Assembly: GCA_026417555.1 (NCBI GenBank)
Contig: JAOADA010000003.1
Coordinates: forward strand, 62,001 to 126,000
From: Brevinematales bacterium
GTDB taxonomy: Bacteria > Spirochaetota > Brevinematia > Brevinematales > Thermospiraceae
Direction: 5' to 3'
Length of the DNA stretch: 64,000 nt
Positions 17,320-30,025 of this stretch are shown here, one piece after another. The translations under genes were made by a program, and so were the position numbers. How positions within the stretch are numbered: the stretch's first letter is position 1; each line of letters opens with the position of its first letter. The notes under the pieces are model-generated. The model was not told where the DNA came from and searched no databases. It saw nothing but the letters and a program-made list of their open reading frames with translations.

Positions 17320-17347
17320 GGGACTGTCTGAGGACAGTCCCTTTTTT
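17320..17347 (+). terminator. Rho-independent terminator after the second Spy-like gene
   Basis: A perfect 9-bp stem (17320-17328 with 17333-17341) with loop TGAG is followed by six T. Confidence 0.9.
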
Positions 17348-17380
17348 CTTGTCTTCTTTGCTGAAGCAAAAACAGAAAAG

Positions 17381-17409
17381 TTGACATACTTTTTCAAATA
17401 TGGTATAAT
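17381..17409 (+). promoter_or_regulatory. Consensus sigma-70 promoter for the tRNA genes
   Basis: TTGACA (17381-17386) and TATAAT (17404-17409) match consensus exactly with 17-bp spacing, as expected for strong stable-RNA transcription. It lies 15 bases before tRNA-Cys. Confidence 0.92.
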
Positions 17410-17424
17410 ATATTTCTCACACAA

Positions 17425-17497
17425 GGGGATGTAGCCAAGTGGGAAGGCAGCGGTCTGCAAAATCGCTATTGAGCCGGTTCGATTCCGGCCATCCCCT
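17425..17497 (+). tRNA. tRNA-Cys (GCA)
   Basis: The acceptor stem pairs 17425-17431 with 17490-17496. The anticodon loop carries GCA, the T arm has GGTTCGATTCC, and the discriminator is T, as expected for Cys. The 3' CCA is not encoded and must be added. Confidence 0.95.
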
Positions 17498-17507
17498 CAT
17501 TCCCTTT

Positions 17508-17593
17508 GCCGAGATGATGGAATTGGTAGACATAAGGGACTTAAAATCCCTAGGGTAGAAATACTCGTGCGGGTTCGAGTCCCGCTCTCGGCA
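17508..17593 (+). tRNA. tRNA-Leu (TAA)
   Basis: The acceptor stem GCCGAGA (17508-17514) pairs with 17586-17592; discriminator A. The anticodon is TAA in the loop CTTAAAA, and a long variable arm (class II) is present. CCA is not encoded. It lies 10 bases after tRNA-Cys on the same transcript, and no terminator separates it from yidC. Confidence 0.95.
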
Positions 17594-17635
17594 AGGATGC
17601 TTATCTCTCTCCACTGAATTCAAAGGAGGCTCCCC

Positions 17636-19279
17636 ATGGATCGAGATTTTGAGAAGCGTTTTTTTATCTCAATGTTTCTCATGGTGTTATTTTTTGGATT
17701 TTATATCTATATCTTTCAACAAATGGGGAAAAAAACCTCTCATCCAGTCTCTTCAACTGAAACAACCACCAATACCCTTGTCCAGACCCCTCCTTTGAAT
17801 ATCTCGCTTCCCACACAAACGACACCTCCTACCAATCTTCTTCTTCAGACACCTACCATCCGCCTTGTGGTGAGTGGGGAAGGTGCAGGAATTTCCCAAC
17901 TGTCCGTAGATGGAGAATGGAACCAATCGGACTCTCCTGTGTCCCTTTTTCTTCCTCCCCAGGGGGGGTATGGAGCCCTTCAATGGGAAAAAGAGAGTTT
18001 CGCTACCCCCGTATTTTCTCTTGTCTCTAGTAGTCCCACCTCCTCTGAATGGACAGCGCAGCTTGCCTGGAACTCCCTCCCTCTTGAGGTTCGTATTCGC
18101 TACGAAATACTTTCCAATTATACATTTTTACAGACGATCTCCATTTCAAACAGAGCCAAAGAAGCTATCAAGATAGACTATCAAGGGCGATCGTTTCTCC
18201 TCCGATGGAGACCAGATATCATGAACACCAATGACCCAGGAAGTGGAAACATGCAAACCTATGGAGCCTACATAGGCAAGAAGTTCGTGCCGGTACTCAA
18301 AAAAGGCTTCTTCAGCGCTGGCCAAAACACGGCCTTTGTGAGTAATTTTCAATGGCTGTCCCTCGCAGATAACTACTTTGTCTTTCTTGTGGAACCTAAA
18401 ACGAGTGGTGTCTCTGCCTCGTATGATATAGAAAGCCGCCACAAAACCTACGAAAAAACTGCTATCACCCTTTACCTTCCTGTCCTTCTTCTTGGTGCAG
18501 GAGAAACTACCCATTTCACCATCCAGTATTACTGTGGTCCACGAAAGGAGTCTCTCCTCCGTTCTCTCAATCCTACCTATGGCCAACTCTTCCGCTGGCC
18601 AATGGTCTTTGCCTGGTTCATGAAGCCTATTGAATGGGTCATGGTATGGCTTTTCCACATCCTTGGAAGTTGGATCACAAACAAAGGAATAGTGATCATC
18701 CTTATTGCTCTTCTCGTGAAACTCCTCCTTTCTCCTCTTTCCATTCAGGCTGCTATCTCTGTAAAAAAACAACAACTCCTTCAACCAAAGATCAAAAACA
18801 TCCAAGAAAAATACAAAGACAACCAGCAACTTCTCCAACAAAAGATTATGGAACTCTACAAGAAAGAGAAGATTAATCCCCTGGGGGGGTGTTTTCCTCT
18901 CCTTCTGCAGATTCCTGTCTTTTTTGCTCTTTATCGTGTACTCTCTCACTCTGTGGAACTTAAAGGGGCCACCTTTTTGTGGATAAAAGATCTCACTCAG
19001 CCTGATACGCTCTTTACTTTGAATATTCCTTTTCTTCCCAACCATTTTAATCTGCTCCCCCTTATCATGACAGCCATCCAACTTCTTCAAACAAAACTCC
19101 AAACAGCCAAGAATCCAGCCATGAAGGGACAGGAACTCAACATGTACCTCCTCCCTCTTGTCTTCCTCTTCCTTTTCTGGAATATGCCCTCAGGCCTTGT
19201 TCTCTACTGGACGATCCAGAATATCTACACTATCATTGAACAGGAGATTATCAACCTTGACCGCCACATCCGGGTATAA
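17636..19279 (+). CDS. yidC: Membrane protein insertase YidC
   Basis: YidC inserts and folds inner-membrane proteins alone or with SecYEG. It has an N-terminal membrane anchor (about residues 8-28), a large periplasmic beta-supersandwich domain to about residue 330, then the conserved insertase core with about five membrane segments. Family blocks include NKGIVIILIALLVKLLLSPLS and GGCFPLLLQIPVFFALYRVL, and the C-terminus has LYWTIQNIYTIIEQ. At 547 residues it is normal for a Gram-negative-type YidC. AAAGGAGGC precedes the ATG. It probably shares the tRNA promoter and overlaps mnmE. Confidence 0.96.
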   Translation: MDRDFEKRFFISMFLMVLFFGFYIYIFQQMGKKTSHPVSSTETTTNTLVQTPPLNISLPTQTTPPTNLLLQTPTIRLVVSGEGAGISQLSVDGEWNQSDSPVSLFLPPQGGYGALQWEKESFATPVFSLVSSSPTSSEWTAQLAWNSLPLEVRIRYEILSNYTFLQTISISNRAKEAIKIDYQGRSFLLRWRPDIMNTNDPGSGNMQTYGAYIGKKFVPVLKKGFFSAGQNTAFVSNFQWLSLADNYFVFLVEPKTSGVSASYDIESRHKTYEKTAITLYLPVLLLGAGETTHFTIQYYCGPRKESLLRSLNPTYGQLFRWPMVFAWFMKPIEWVMVWLFHILGSWITNKGIVIILIALLVKLLLSPLSIQAAISVKKQQLLQPKIKNIQEKYKDNQQLLQQKIMELYKKEKINPLGGCFPLLLQIPVFFALYRVLSHSVELKGATFLWIKDLTQPDTLFTLNIPFLPNHFNLLPLIMTAIQLLQTKLQTAKNPAMKGQELNMYLLPLVFLFLFWNMPSGLVLYWTIQNIYTIIEQEIINLDRHIRV

Positions 19280-20636
19280 CCAACGGTCAACTATTGTGGC
19301 TCTGGCCACTCCCCTGGGGGAATCAGCTATCGGGGTTCTTCGTCTCAGTGGAAAAGAGGCTTTTTCCCTAGCCGAATGTTTCTATCGTGGCCGAACCCCC
19401 TGGCAAAAGATTGTCCCTCGCTACGCAAGTCTGGGCTTTTTTGTTGATCCGCGCGGTGAAGTATTAGACGAAGGCATATGGATCAAGTATCCCTCGCCTG
19501 CCTCATACACAGGCGAAGACATGGTAGAAATCATGCTTCATGGTAACCCATGGCTTCTTCTAGAAGCACAGAGACACCTCATTGCCGCAGGGGCACAACC
19601 AGCCAAACCAGGGGAATTTACCGAAAGAGCCTACCTCAATGGAAAGATGGACCTAAGTCAGGCCGAAGCAGTGAATGATCTCATCCGCGCCCACACCAGG
19701 CTTGCCAAGAGTGCGGCTCTCTCCCAACTCCAAGGAAAACTCTCCCACGTGATCGAGCAAATTCATAGAGATCTGCTTGACCTTCTCGCCAGGGTAGAGG
19801 CCGCCATTGACCACAGTGATATTGAAGAAACGTATCTTTCCCAAGAATACCTTCTTTCTCACCTTCAAAAGCTAACACACGCCCTTGAAAATCTCCTGCA
19901 CACAGCTCGGGCCGGTCAGATCCTTCGCCTAGGTATAAAAGTAGCCATTGTAGGAGCACCCAATGTAGGAAAATCCAGCCTGTTCAATCTCCTGGCACAA
20001 GAGGACAGGGCTATTGTCACCGATATCCCAGGAACTACCAGAGACACCCTTGAAGTTGAGATTCAGATTAAAGATGTCCCTTTCCGTCTCATTGACACGG
20101 CTGGTATTCACGAGAGTACCGACATTGTGGAACAAGAAGGAATTCGTCGAAGTCAACGGGCTATCGATATGGCCGACCTTTGTATAGCCCTTTTTGACGG
20201 AAGTCGCCCCCCCACCGAAGAGGATACTATCATCGTAAACCTTCTCAAGGACAAACCTTGTCTTTTTGTGATTAACAAAGTCGAAGAACCCCACTATGCC
20301 CAAGAGTATACCTTTCTACCTGATCCCCTTTGGATTTCGGTGAAAAATCATTGGCATATTGATACCCTGCATGAAAAATTGGCCGCCTTCTACTATTCTA
20401 TGGGATATAATCCCCAAGCTGATGTTCTTCTCACCAACCAACGCCAAGAAACCCTTGTTCGACAGGCCCATGATGCCATCTCACAGGCCATCCAAGAAAC
20501 CCTTGCCAACACTCCAGAAGAATATATTGCCCACCATCTTTTCAAGGCAAAACATGCCCTCGAAGAAATTGTCGGCAAAACCACTCATGAGGCTCTTTTG
20601 GACCGCATCTTTTCTCAATTCTGTATAGGAAAATAG
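19257..20636 (+). CDS. mnmE: tRNA uridine-5-carboxymethylaminomethyl modification GTPase MnmE
   Basis: MnmE with MnmG modifies the wobble uridine of several tRNAs. The N-terminal tetrahydrofolate-binding domain begins TIVALATPLGESAIGVLRLSG. The inserted G domain has GAPNVGKS (residues 233-240), TRDT, DTAG and NKVE, and the C-terminus ends in the CIGK motif needed for catalysis. No ATG is available at the right place. I choose TTG at 19257, inside the end of yidC, because AGGAG at 19242-19246 precedes it and it gives 459 residues, the family length; GTG at 19296 is an alternative without a ribosome binding site. The overlap implies coupling to yidC. Confidence 0.93.
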   Translation: MTATSGYNQRSTIVALATPLGESAIGVLRLSGKEAFSLAECFYRGRTPWQKIVPRYASLGFFVDPRGEVLDEGIWIKYPSPASYTGEDMVEIMLHGNPWLLLEAQRHLIAAGAQPAKPGEFTERAYLNGKMDLSQAEAVNDLIRAHTRLAKSAALSQLQGKLSHVIEQIHRDLLDLLARVEAAIDHSDIEETYLSQEYLLSHLQKLTHALENLLHTARAGQILRLGIKVAIVGAPNVGKSSLFNLLAQEDRAIVTDIPGTTRDTLEVEIQIKDVPFRLIDTAGIHESTDIVEQEGIRRSQRAIDMADLCIALFDGSRPPTEEDTIIVNLLKDKPCLFVINKVEEPHYAQEYTFLPDPLWISVKNHWHIDTLHEKLAAFYYSMGYNPQADVLLTNQRQETLVRQAHDAISQAIQETLANTPEEYIAHHLFKAKHALEEIVGKTTHEALLDRIFSQFCIGK

Positions 20637-20646
20637 GAGAAACTCC

Positions 20647-24625
<3,979 letters not shown>

Positions 24626-24629
24626 ACCA

Positions 24630-26129
24630 TTACTCCTCCTGCTCGTAATATTCAGTATCTTTTGGATATTCTATGGTATAACCAAAAGACAATACCTTTT
24701 CTTCACCTGGTGGCAACATGATCTCCCATTTCACTATCCCATCATTGGTCTGAATCGTCTTTAGTTCAGCAGCCGTCTTGTCCGTAGCGATGACATTCTT
24801 CACAAAAATTCTATCCTCTGCCGAAAGAGGAATTCTCTCCCAAATCACAAGAGGTATGGTTTTATTCAGACGGTTCTTTACTGTGATTTTCCAAAGCTTT
24901 TCATGAAGAAGCGTTGGTCGAAACACATTGGGAGTATCTTTGTAATCTTTGACCAACTCCCGCCTCACCTCTATATCCCTCACCTCTATCCCAGCAAACT
25001 GGTAACTCCCGTGAGGAACTACTGCGCGAGAGAGCATCATTCTTTGGGTCTTTCCCCTGGATTCCAGCACCACCTCTCCAGGAATAAGCGTATAGGGGAG
25101 GGTATTAGAAAGGGTCAGAGCATACCATCCCCAGCTCGACTTTGGAGCAAGCACAAAATAGGACGTGGTAAAACTCACCCTTCTCGCCTCCCAAAGAGTA
25201 ACGACTGTTTGCTGTGACAAAGACACGCGATTAGTAATCTGCCACACAGTGCCTTGACCTTCGGTGGACTCCACCGGTGGCAAGGCTACTTCATCCGTTT
25301 CTGGCGAAAGGGATTCTTCTTGTACCCTGAGGGGAGCTGCCGACTTTGCCATGGGGGAACGAACATACATCCGTTGGGTATAGAGTCTCAGACGAGGTAG
25401 CCTTTGTTCCATATGTTGACTCGTATAAGGAAATCCAAGAATCCACAATGAGGATACCTGCTCCTGAAATGGCGACGAAGCGTTCACTTCTACCTCAGCT
25501 TTCAGTGTTTCTCGCTCGGTAGAAAGGGTATAACGCATACGCCACTGGCCTCTGAGACTATAACGAACCACTCCCCGATAGGGTTTGGCAAACTCCCACA
25601 CCCTCATGGGAATCACCTTGCGAGAGAGAAAACGTTGCATCTCCTGCGCTTTCCCTTCCAATTGGAGTACCTCCTGTCTCACAACCTCTATCTCTTCTCG
25701 AAGTTGCCGGATCCCCTCTTCTGTGGAGGAAAGTTGTCTTTCATACTTCTCCATCAGTTCTGCTGTTTTTGCGCCCTGATTGTTGGCAAGTCCCTTCAAG
25801 AGATCACCAAAGAGTTTGACCCTCTCGTTTTGAGACGTTAATCGCTGTTCCTGCTGCTGGAGTTTTCTCCGTTTTTGGGTTATCTCATTCGTCAGGGCAA
25901 CATATTCTTTGACCTGAAGCATGACATCTTCAGGGTAGATATTGGTGACACGTTCATAGGCAACTGTCACAAGAGGATAACTCTCTACATCAAAAGCTTC
26001 TGCAGGAATCATAAGAGACACCACCTGATCAAGAGCCTTTTCGATGACCACTCGATCCCTATACACAAAGGCCTCTTGTCCCCACACCACAGTCACCATC
26101 ACTACCATCCCTATCAGAATGTGTTTCAT
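24630..26129 (-). CDS. Exported DUF4139-domain protein with coiled coil
   Basis: A 499-residue exported protein (signal HILIGMVVMVTVVWG). Residues 75-165 form a long Gln/Glu-rich coiled coil, as in the DUF4140/DUF4139 family (sometimes called MuiA-like). The C-terminal part from about residue 300 is DUF4139-like: beta-rich with the closing pattern VKWEIMLPPGEEKVLSFGYTIEYP. The role is not established; related proteins are secreted or periplasmic. The start overlaps the stop of the DUF192 gene by ATGA, so translation is coupled. It is the fourth gene of an envelope operon that starts at 27991. Confidence 0.82.
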   Translation of the reverse strand: MKHILIGMVVMVTVVWGQEAFVYRDRVVIEKALDQVVSLMIPAEAFDVESYPLVTVAYERVTNIYPEDVMLQVKEYVALTNEITQKRRKLQQQEQRLTSQNERVKLFGDLLKGLANNQGAKTAELMEKYERQLSSTEEGIRQLREEIEVVRQEVLQLEGKAQEMQRFLSRKVIPMRVWEFAKPYRGVVRYSLRGQWRMRYTLSTERETLKAEVEVNASSPFQEQVSSLWILGFPYTSQHMEQRLPRLRLYTQRMYVRSPMAKSAAPLRVQEESLSPETDEVALPPVESTEGQGTVWQITNRVSLSQQTVVTLWEARRVSFTTSYFVLAPKSSWGWYALTLSNTLPYTLIPGEVVLESRGKTQRMMLSRAVVPHGSYQFAGIEVRDIEVRRELVKDYKDTPNVFRPTLLHEKLWKITVKNRLNKTIPLVIWERIPLSAEDRIFVKNVIATDKTAAELKTIQTNDGIVKWEIMLPPGEEKVLSFGYTIEYPKDTEYYEQEE

Positions 26130-26515
26130 AACTTCCTCCTCACAAGCTCTTTCTTAAGCCGGCCACGAAATATCTCATAATGAGGCCAAATTAGGTTGGT
26201 TTTTTGGGGATTCAGCTCCAACACATACCGAACCCGTGAGGAACGTGAGAGAAGCACTTCAGTACTCAAAGGAATTCCCTCGTACACCTCAAGGACATTG
26301 AGGTCCTCATCGACATACACAATTGGCATAGCTAAATAGGTGTTCTTCATCCAAAAAGCCACCTGTTGGGACACTGGAAAGACAAAAATCATTCCTGCCC
26401 ATGTCCCCCAATTGGTACGAAACATCATACCCTGTCGCTGTTCCAATTCGGTCAAAGCCAGAGGAAAGACAAGCTGCTGCGTCAGAATGGTGATCACAAT
26501 GAGATTTGTAAACAC
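26126..26515 (-). CDS. DUF192 protein
   Basis: A 129-residue protein with a hydrophobic N-terminal segment and a DUF192 domain: GMMFR, then GMIFVFP, VAFWMKNTYLAMPIVYVDEDLNV and VRYVLELN. DUF192 is a small secreted or membrane-attached fold of unknown biochemical function, often in envelope operons. Translation starts at GTG, whose first base is the last base of the preceding gene's TAG, with GGAGGAGAAG upstream. Both ends overlap neighbours, so it is tightly coupled in the 27991-24630 operon. Confidence 0.88.
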   Translation of the reverse strand: MFTNLIVITILTQQLVFPLALTELEQRQGMMFRTNWGTWAGMIFVFPVSQQVAFWMKNTYLAMPIVYVDEDLNVLEVYEGIPLSTEVLLSRSSRVRYVLELNPQKTNLIWPHYEIFRGRLKKELVRRKL

Positions 26516-26832
26516 TACTTCTCCTCCTTATGCGTACGGTGATGAGAAGAAAGATCATATCCACAATAAGGACAATTCCGCTGAAAAGCCGGCTTTCCAT
26601 CCAAAAAGGTAATATCCACCATATGATGGCACTGAGGACAATGAATCACTCTATCCTCAAGCCAATGAATCTGATGAGTAACATACAACCAAAGAACAAG
26701 TAGCCCAAACCATCCTGCAAATCCTCCCGCCCACAAAAGGGCAAGCCAACGAGGCATCACTGTTTGCAAAAGCAAAAAAAGCCCACATCCCACTCCTACA
26801 ATCCACAAAAATTGTTTCACCACTTTTATCAT
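26515..26832 (-). CDS. Small membrane protein with zinc ribbon
   Basis: A 105-residue protein with two predicted membrane segments (about residues 5-25 and 30-52) and a C-terminal zinc ribbon formed by CPQC and CPYC, separated by about 23 residues. The tail is His/Lys/Glu-rich. Membrane-attached zinc ribbons of this sort can bind metal or partner proteins, but no function is known to me. The ATG at 26832 is chosen for the AAGGGAGTGGG site; a longer form would overlap the upstream TPR gene. Confidence 0.75.
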   Translation of the reverse strand: MIKVVKQFLWIVGVGCGLFLLLQTVMPRWLALLWAGGFAGWFGLLVLWLYVTHQIHWLEDRVIHCPQCHHMVDITFLDGKPAFQRNCPYCGYDLSSHHRTHKEEK

Positions 26833-26851
26833 GCCCACTCCCTTTCCTCTC

Positions 26852-27991
26852 TTATGGTGTTTTAACACGGTATATCATCATTTCAAGCGTAGCCAAACTC
26901 TCTGTGGGAAGAGGATCAACAAGAAGAAACGCCTCTTTTGCCCTCTCATACGCCCAAAGGGCTCGCTGAGAAAGCGAAAGATTTCGATACACCTCTCCCC
27001 AATAGAAATATAACATCCCTCGACGAAAGGGAAATTCCCCATACTCTTCCAGAGCCTTTTCAAAAAAGACCTCACTCCATTCTCGTTGTTGGGAAAGGAT
27101 AAAAAATCTTCCTACCAAAGAGAGAACCTCTCCATTTTCGGGATCCAAAGAAAGAAGAAGAAGGGCTCTCTCCGTAAACCTTCGCCAATCTTTTGCCTGC
27201 CTATAGGCATCCAGCAATACCGACAAAACCTCTTGATTCGTAGACAAGAGAAGTGATTTCTCCAACACAAAAAGAGCCTCTCTCGGATTCCCCTCCTCAA
27301 GATAGAGACGCCCAGAAAGCAAGGTAAAACGGATCTGCTCAGACTCCGTTTTTGCATAAGGATAATACTGCTGAATAATTCTCAAAGCCTCTTTTCTCTC
27401 CCCTATCTGCCGCAAAAGATCGGCATACACATACACCACACGAAATTCCCGTGGATAACGACGAAAAAGATTTGTCGCGACATCCAAAGCCGCATTGGTT
27501 TGGCCCATCATACTCAAGATCGGCACTTGAGCAGCTACAAGAGAAGGATCCGCTTTTTTTGTTATAGCCAGGTATCTCTGGAGACACTCCAAAAACCTTT
27601 TTCCCCCTTTTTCTCCTGGGAGTGGCCATCTTTCCTGCCATGCCCTATCATAATAACGTGCCAGAAGCTCCCATACTCCCTCATTGGTTGCATAAAGATT
27701 GGTAAAAGGCTCAAGCACTAAAGCCACCGGAAAATAATACCCCCGTCTTTCTCCATCACTATTCGAGAGTATAAAATACTCCCCATTGGTAGAACTCCCC
27801 CATGTGACAGCAATCCTTGAAGCAAGAAGCATGAGTGGAAAATTCGTATAGTAAATATCCCGTTGGAGAGCGTACTGAAATGCATCAAGATAGTATCCTT
27901 TTTGGAGAAGAGGAGTTACCGCGCTATCCTCTTGACAAAAACCCACCACCCCCCACGCAAGAAAAAAAAGAAGCCCGCATCCTCTTTTCAT
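26852..27991 (-). CDS. Exported TPR-repeat protein
   Basis: A 379-residue protein with a signal peptide (GLLFFLAWGVVGFC, with Cys at the boundary that might be a lipobox). Several tetratricopeptide-like helix pairs run from about residue 170 to the end, e.g. SGRLYLEEGNPREALFVLEK and YWGEVYRNLSLSQRALWAYERAK. TPR arrays bind other proteins, so it is probably a scaffold in the periplasm. A promoter lies upstream, and it leads an operon with the zinc-ribbon, DUF192 and DUF4139 genes. Confidence 0.8.
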   Translation of the reverse strand: MKRGCGLLFFLAWGVVGFCQEDSAVTPLLQKGYYLDAFQYALQRDIYYTNFPLMLLASRIAVTWGSSTNGEYFILSNSDGERRGYYFPVALVLEPFTNLYATNEGVWELLARYYDRAWQERWPLPGEKGGKRFLECLQRYLAITKKADPSLVAAQVPILSMMGQTNAALDVATNLFRRYPREFRVVYVYADLLRQIGERKEALRIIQQYYPYAKTESEQIRFTLLSGRLYLEEGNPREALFVLEKSLLLSTNQEVLSVLLDAYRQAKDWRRFTERALLLLSLDPENGEVLSLVGRFFILSQQREWSEVFFEKALEEYGEFPFRRGMLYFYWGEVYRNLSLSQRALWAYERAKEAFLLVDPLPTESLATLEMMIYRVKTP

Positions 27992-28027
27992 CGTTTTCCC
28001 TATTTCTGTAGACTTCCTCACCTCTCT

Positions 28028-28056
28028 ATTGTAAACCGTCAAAGAAGAAAAATCAA
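28028..28056 (-). promoter_or_regulatory. Sigma-70-type promoter for the TPR-led envelope operon
   Basis: On the minus strand TTGATT (28056-28051) and TACAAT (28033-28028) are 17 bp apart, 36 bases before the ATG. Confidence 0.75.
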
Positions 28057-28114
28057 ATTTTCCATCCTTCAGGACCAAAACAGAGATTTTTGTACCCAAA
28101 ACCAATCCCACCAC

Positions 28115-28146
28115 AAAAAAAAGCCGTCCCTTCGGACGGCTTTTTT
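28115..28146 (-). terminator. Rho-independent terminator after flgM
   Basis: A 7-bp GC-rich stem (28123-28129 with 28134-28140), extended by flanking A and T runs, gives a U run on either strand. It ends flgM and insulates the envelope operon. Confidence 0.9.
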
Positions 28147-28159
28147 ATCCCAACTTTGA

Positions 28160-28444
28160 TTATAGACCAAGTGCCTTCATAATACGTTCCGCCACCGTAT
28201 CCAACACTTCCTGGGTATTGTAATCTCCTCTTTCGAGCTTGGCCTTTACCTCGGCAACTCTTTCCTCTCGAATATCTGGTGCCTGCCGAACAAGTTCTTC
28301 AACCTTGGCAGCTTCGGCAAGTTGCCTCGCCTCTTCAGAGATCTCTACCTCATCAGACGTATCTCGTCCATCTCTTCTCACTATCTTATTTATCTTCGTA
28401 TCCTGAGCTACTCCACGAAGAGGATCTACGCCGCGAATTTCCAT
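28160..28444 (-). CDS. flgM: Anti-sigma-28 factor FlgM
   Basis: FlgM binds the flagellar sigma factor FliA until the hook is complete and FlgM is exported. The 94-residue length, the disordered N-terminal half, and the C-terminal sigma-binding helices (VEELVRQAPDIREERVAEVKAKLERGDY, then AERIMKALGL) are typical. AGGAGGAG precedes the ATG. A FliA-type promoter with a perfect GCCGATAA -10 box lies just upstream, so the gene is controlled by the sigma factor it inhibits. No other flagellar gene is adjacent. Confidence 0.92.
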   Translation of the reverse strand: MEIRGVDPLRGVAQDTKINKIVRRDGRDTSDEVEISEEARQLAEAAKVEELVRQAPDIREERVAEVKAKLERGDYNTQEVLDTVAERIMKALGL

Positions 28445-28462
28445 ATACTCCTCCTATTGTGT

Positions 28463-28490
28463 TTATCGGCCTTCGATCACGGACACTTTA
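28463..28490 (-). promoter_or_regulatory. FliA (sigma-28) promoter for flgM
   Basis: On the minus strand TAAAGTGT (28490-28483) and GCCGATAA (28470-28463) are 12 bases apart, i.e. TAAA-N16-GCCGATAA, one base longer than the usual N15. TAAA coincides with the rsmI stop codon. Confidence 0.8.
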
Positions 28491-29180
28491 GCCTTTTGCC
28501 TCTTTTTCTCTGGCCCATTTTTTGACGGCTATGGTCCATTCACCCTCCTCTGGCAAATCAGAAACTACAATGTCCTCCACGTTGCCAGAGAGCCATGTCT
28601 CATGGACCTTGGTGATCTCTCTGCCTATTAGTATTTCGACATTTCCCCAAGTTTCGTTTAGTATCTTAAGAAAATTTTTTATCTGAAAAGAAGAAACAAA
28701 AGCCACAAATGTCACATCAAGATTTTGATAGGTTTTCAGTATTTTTTTTATCTTGGCTGTACTTTTCGGAAGAAAACCCACAAAAGCCACATCCTTGGGT
28801 GATTCTCCTACCACAGACAAAAGGGCTGTCAACGCCGAAGGTCCAGGGATAGGTACAATCGCTACCCCCTGTTGTCTTGCCAATTCCACTACATACTTTC
28901 CAGGATCAGAGATTCCCGGCGTACCAGCATCTGAAACAAGGGCAATGTTTTCCCCGCGAAGAAGAAGGGCCACAATCCCTTTGGCACTATTAGGTTCATT
29001 GGCTGCCGAAACCTGCAAGAGAGGTTTATGAATCCCATACGAGGTGAGGAGTTTTTTATGGCGGTCTGGATGTTCACAGGCAATTTTGTCTACCTGTTTC
29101 AATGTCTCCAAGGCTCGAATACTGATATCCTCAAGGTTCCCAATAGGAGTGGCTACAACATAGAGGGTGCCGACTTTCAT
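28488..29180 (-). CDS. rsmI: 16S rRNA (cytidine1402-2'-O)-methyltransferase
   Basis: RsmI methylates C1402 of 16S rRNA in the decoding centre. The tetrapyrrole-methylase fold is shown by GTLYVVATPIGNLEDISIRAL at the start, SDAGTPGISDPG, and the IPGPSALTALLSVVG block. It is 230 residues from the ATG at 29180; that ATG overlaps the folD stop (ATGA), so translation is coupled even though no ribosome binding site is obvious. Last gene of the long operon that starts with the EF-G-like gene at 35931. Confidence 0.94.
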   Translation of the reverse strand: MKVGTLYVVATPIGNLEDISIRALETLKQVDKIACEHPDRHKKLLTSYGIHKPLLQVSAANEPNSAKGIVALLLRGENIALVSDAGTPGISDPGKYVVELARQQGVAIVPIPGPSALTALLSVVGESPKDVAFVGFLPKSTAKIKKILKTYQNLDVTFVAFVSSFQIKNFLKILNETWGNVEILIGREITKVHETWLSGNVEDIVVSDLPEEGEWTIAVKKWAREKEAKG

Positions 29181-30025
29181 AAGCGATACTTGGCGAGGGT
29201 ATAGGTATTCCATAAAAGCTCAGCTACTGTCATCAATCCAACCCCTCCTGGCACAGGGGTGATCGCGGAAGCCACCTCCCTCACCCCCTCAAAATCCACA
29301 TCTCCTACGATACGATATCCCTTCTCTGTGGTAGAATCCTCGATTCGATTGATCCCTACATCAATCACAACAGCTCCAGATTTTATCATCTCTTTTGTGA
29401 TCATTTTGGGTTTCCCCACGGCGGCTACCACAATATCAGCCCTTCTCACCTCCTCTGCCACGTCCTTTGTCCGAGAGTGACAGAGACTCACAGTGGCATT
29501 CGCCTGCAAAAGGAGGGCTGCCATGGGCTTGCCCACGATGTTACTCCGCCCCACCACCACGGCCCGTTTCCCTGCAACCTCAATGCCATAGTACGTGAGC
29601 ATCTCCATCACCCCCTTCGGGGTACATGGTTGAACAATCGGCTGACCCAAGAAAAGCCTTCCGACATTGTAGGGATGGAAACAATCCACATCCTTGAAAG
29701 GATCAATTGTCTCAAGAATCTCTTGCTCCTGGATATGCTCAGGAAGGGGCAATTGGACCAAAATACCATCAACTTTAGGATCCGTATTGAGAGAAAGGAT
29801 CACTTCCTTGAGTTCCTGGGTAGTAATGGCCTCGTCAAGCTGTATCACCTGAGAGTCTATACCTACCTCATGACAAGCCCTTTCCTTCGATGCCACATAC
29901 GAACGAGAAGCAGGGTGATTTCCCACCAAAACCACAGCCAGATGTAACTGGCGAGGAAAATCCTGCAATGCCTTTTTGAGTTCTTCCTTTCGCGCTGTGG
30001 CTACCACCTTTCCATCAAGAATCAT
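29177..30025 (-). CDS. folD: Methylene-tetrahydrofolate dehydrogenase / cyclohydrolase
   Basis: FolD interconverts 5,10-methylene-, methenyl- and 10-formyl-tetrahydrofolate. The 282-residue protein has YVASKERACHEVGI with the catalytic Lys, DGILVQLPLPEHI, VVGRSNIVGKPMA for NADP binding, and the C-terminal TPVPGGVGLMTVAELLWNT. The start at 30025 follows CAAAGGAGA and overlaps the end of the upstream TPR gene by 11 bases. It supplies one-carbon units, including the methylene-tetrahydrofolate used by PanB. Confidence 0.96.
   Translation of the reverse strand: MILDGKVVATARKEELKKALQDFPRQLHLAVVLVGNHPASRSYVASKERACHEVGIDSQVIQLDEAITTQELKEVILSLNTDPKVDGILVQLPLPEHIQEQEILETIDPFKDVDCFHPYNVGRLFLGQPIVQPCTPKGVMEMLTYYGIEVAGKRAVVVGRSNIVGKPMAALLLQANATVSLCHSRTKDVAEEVRRADIVVAAVGKPKMITKEMIKSGAVVIDVGINRIEDSTTEKGYRIVGDVDFEGVREVASAITPVPGGVGLMTVAELLWNTYTLAKYRL

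Noticed and set aside
18146-19102. 318-codon minus-strand open frame inside yidC
   Set aside because: Pure shadow of a confidently assigned gene.
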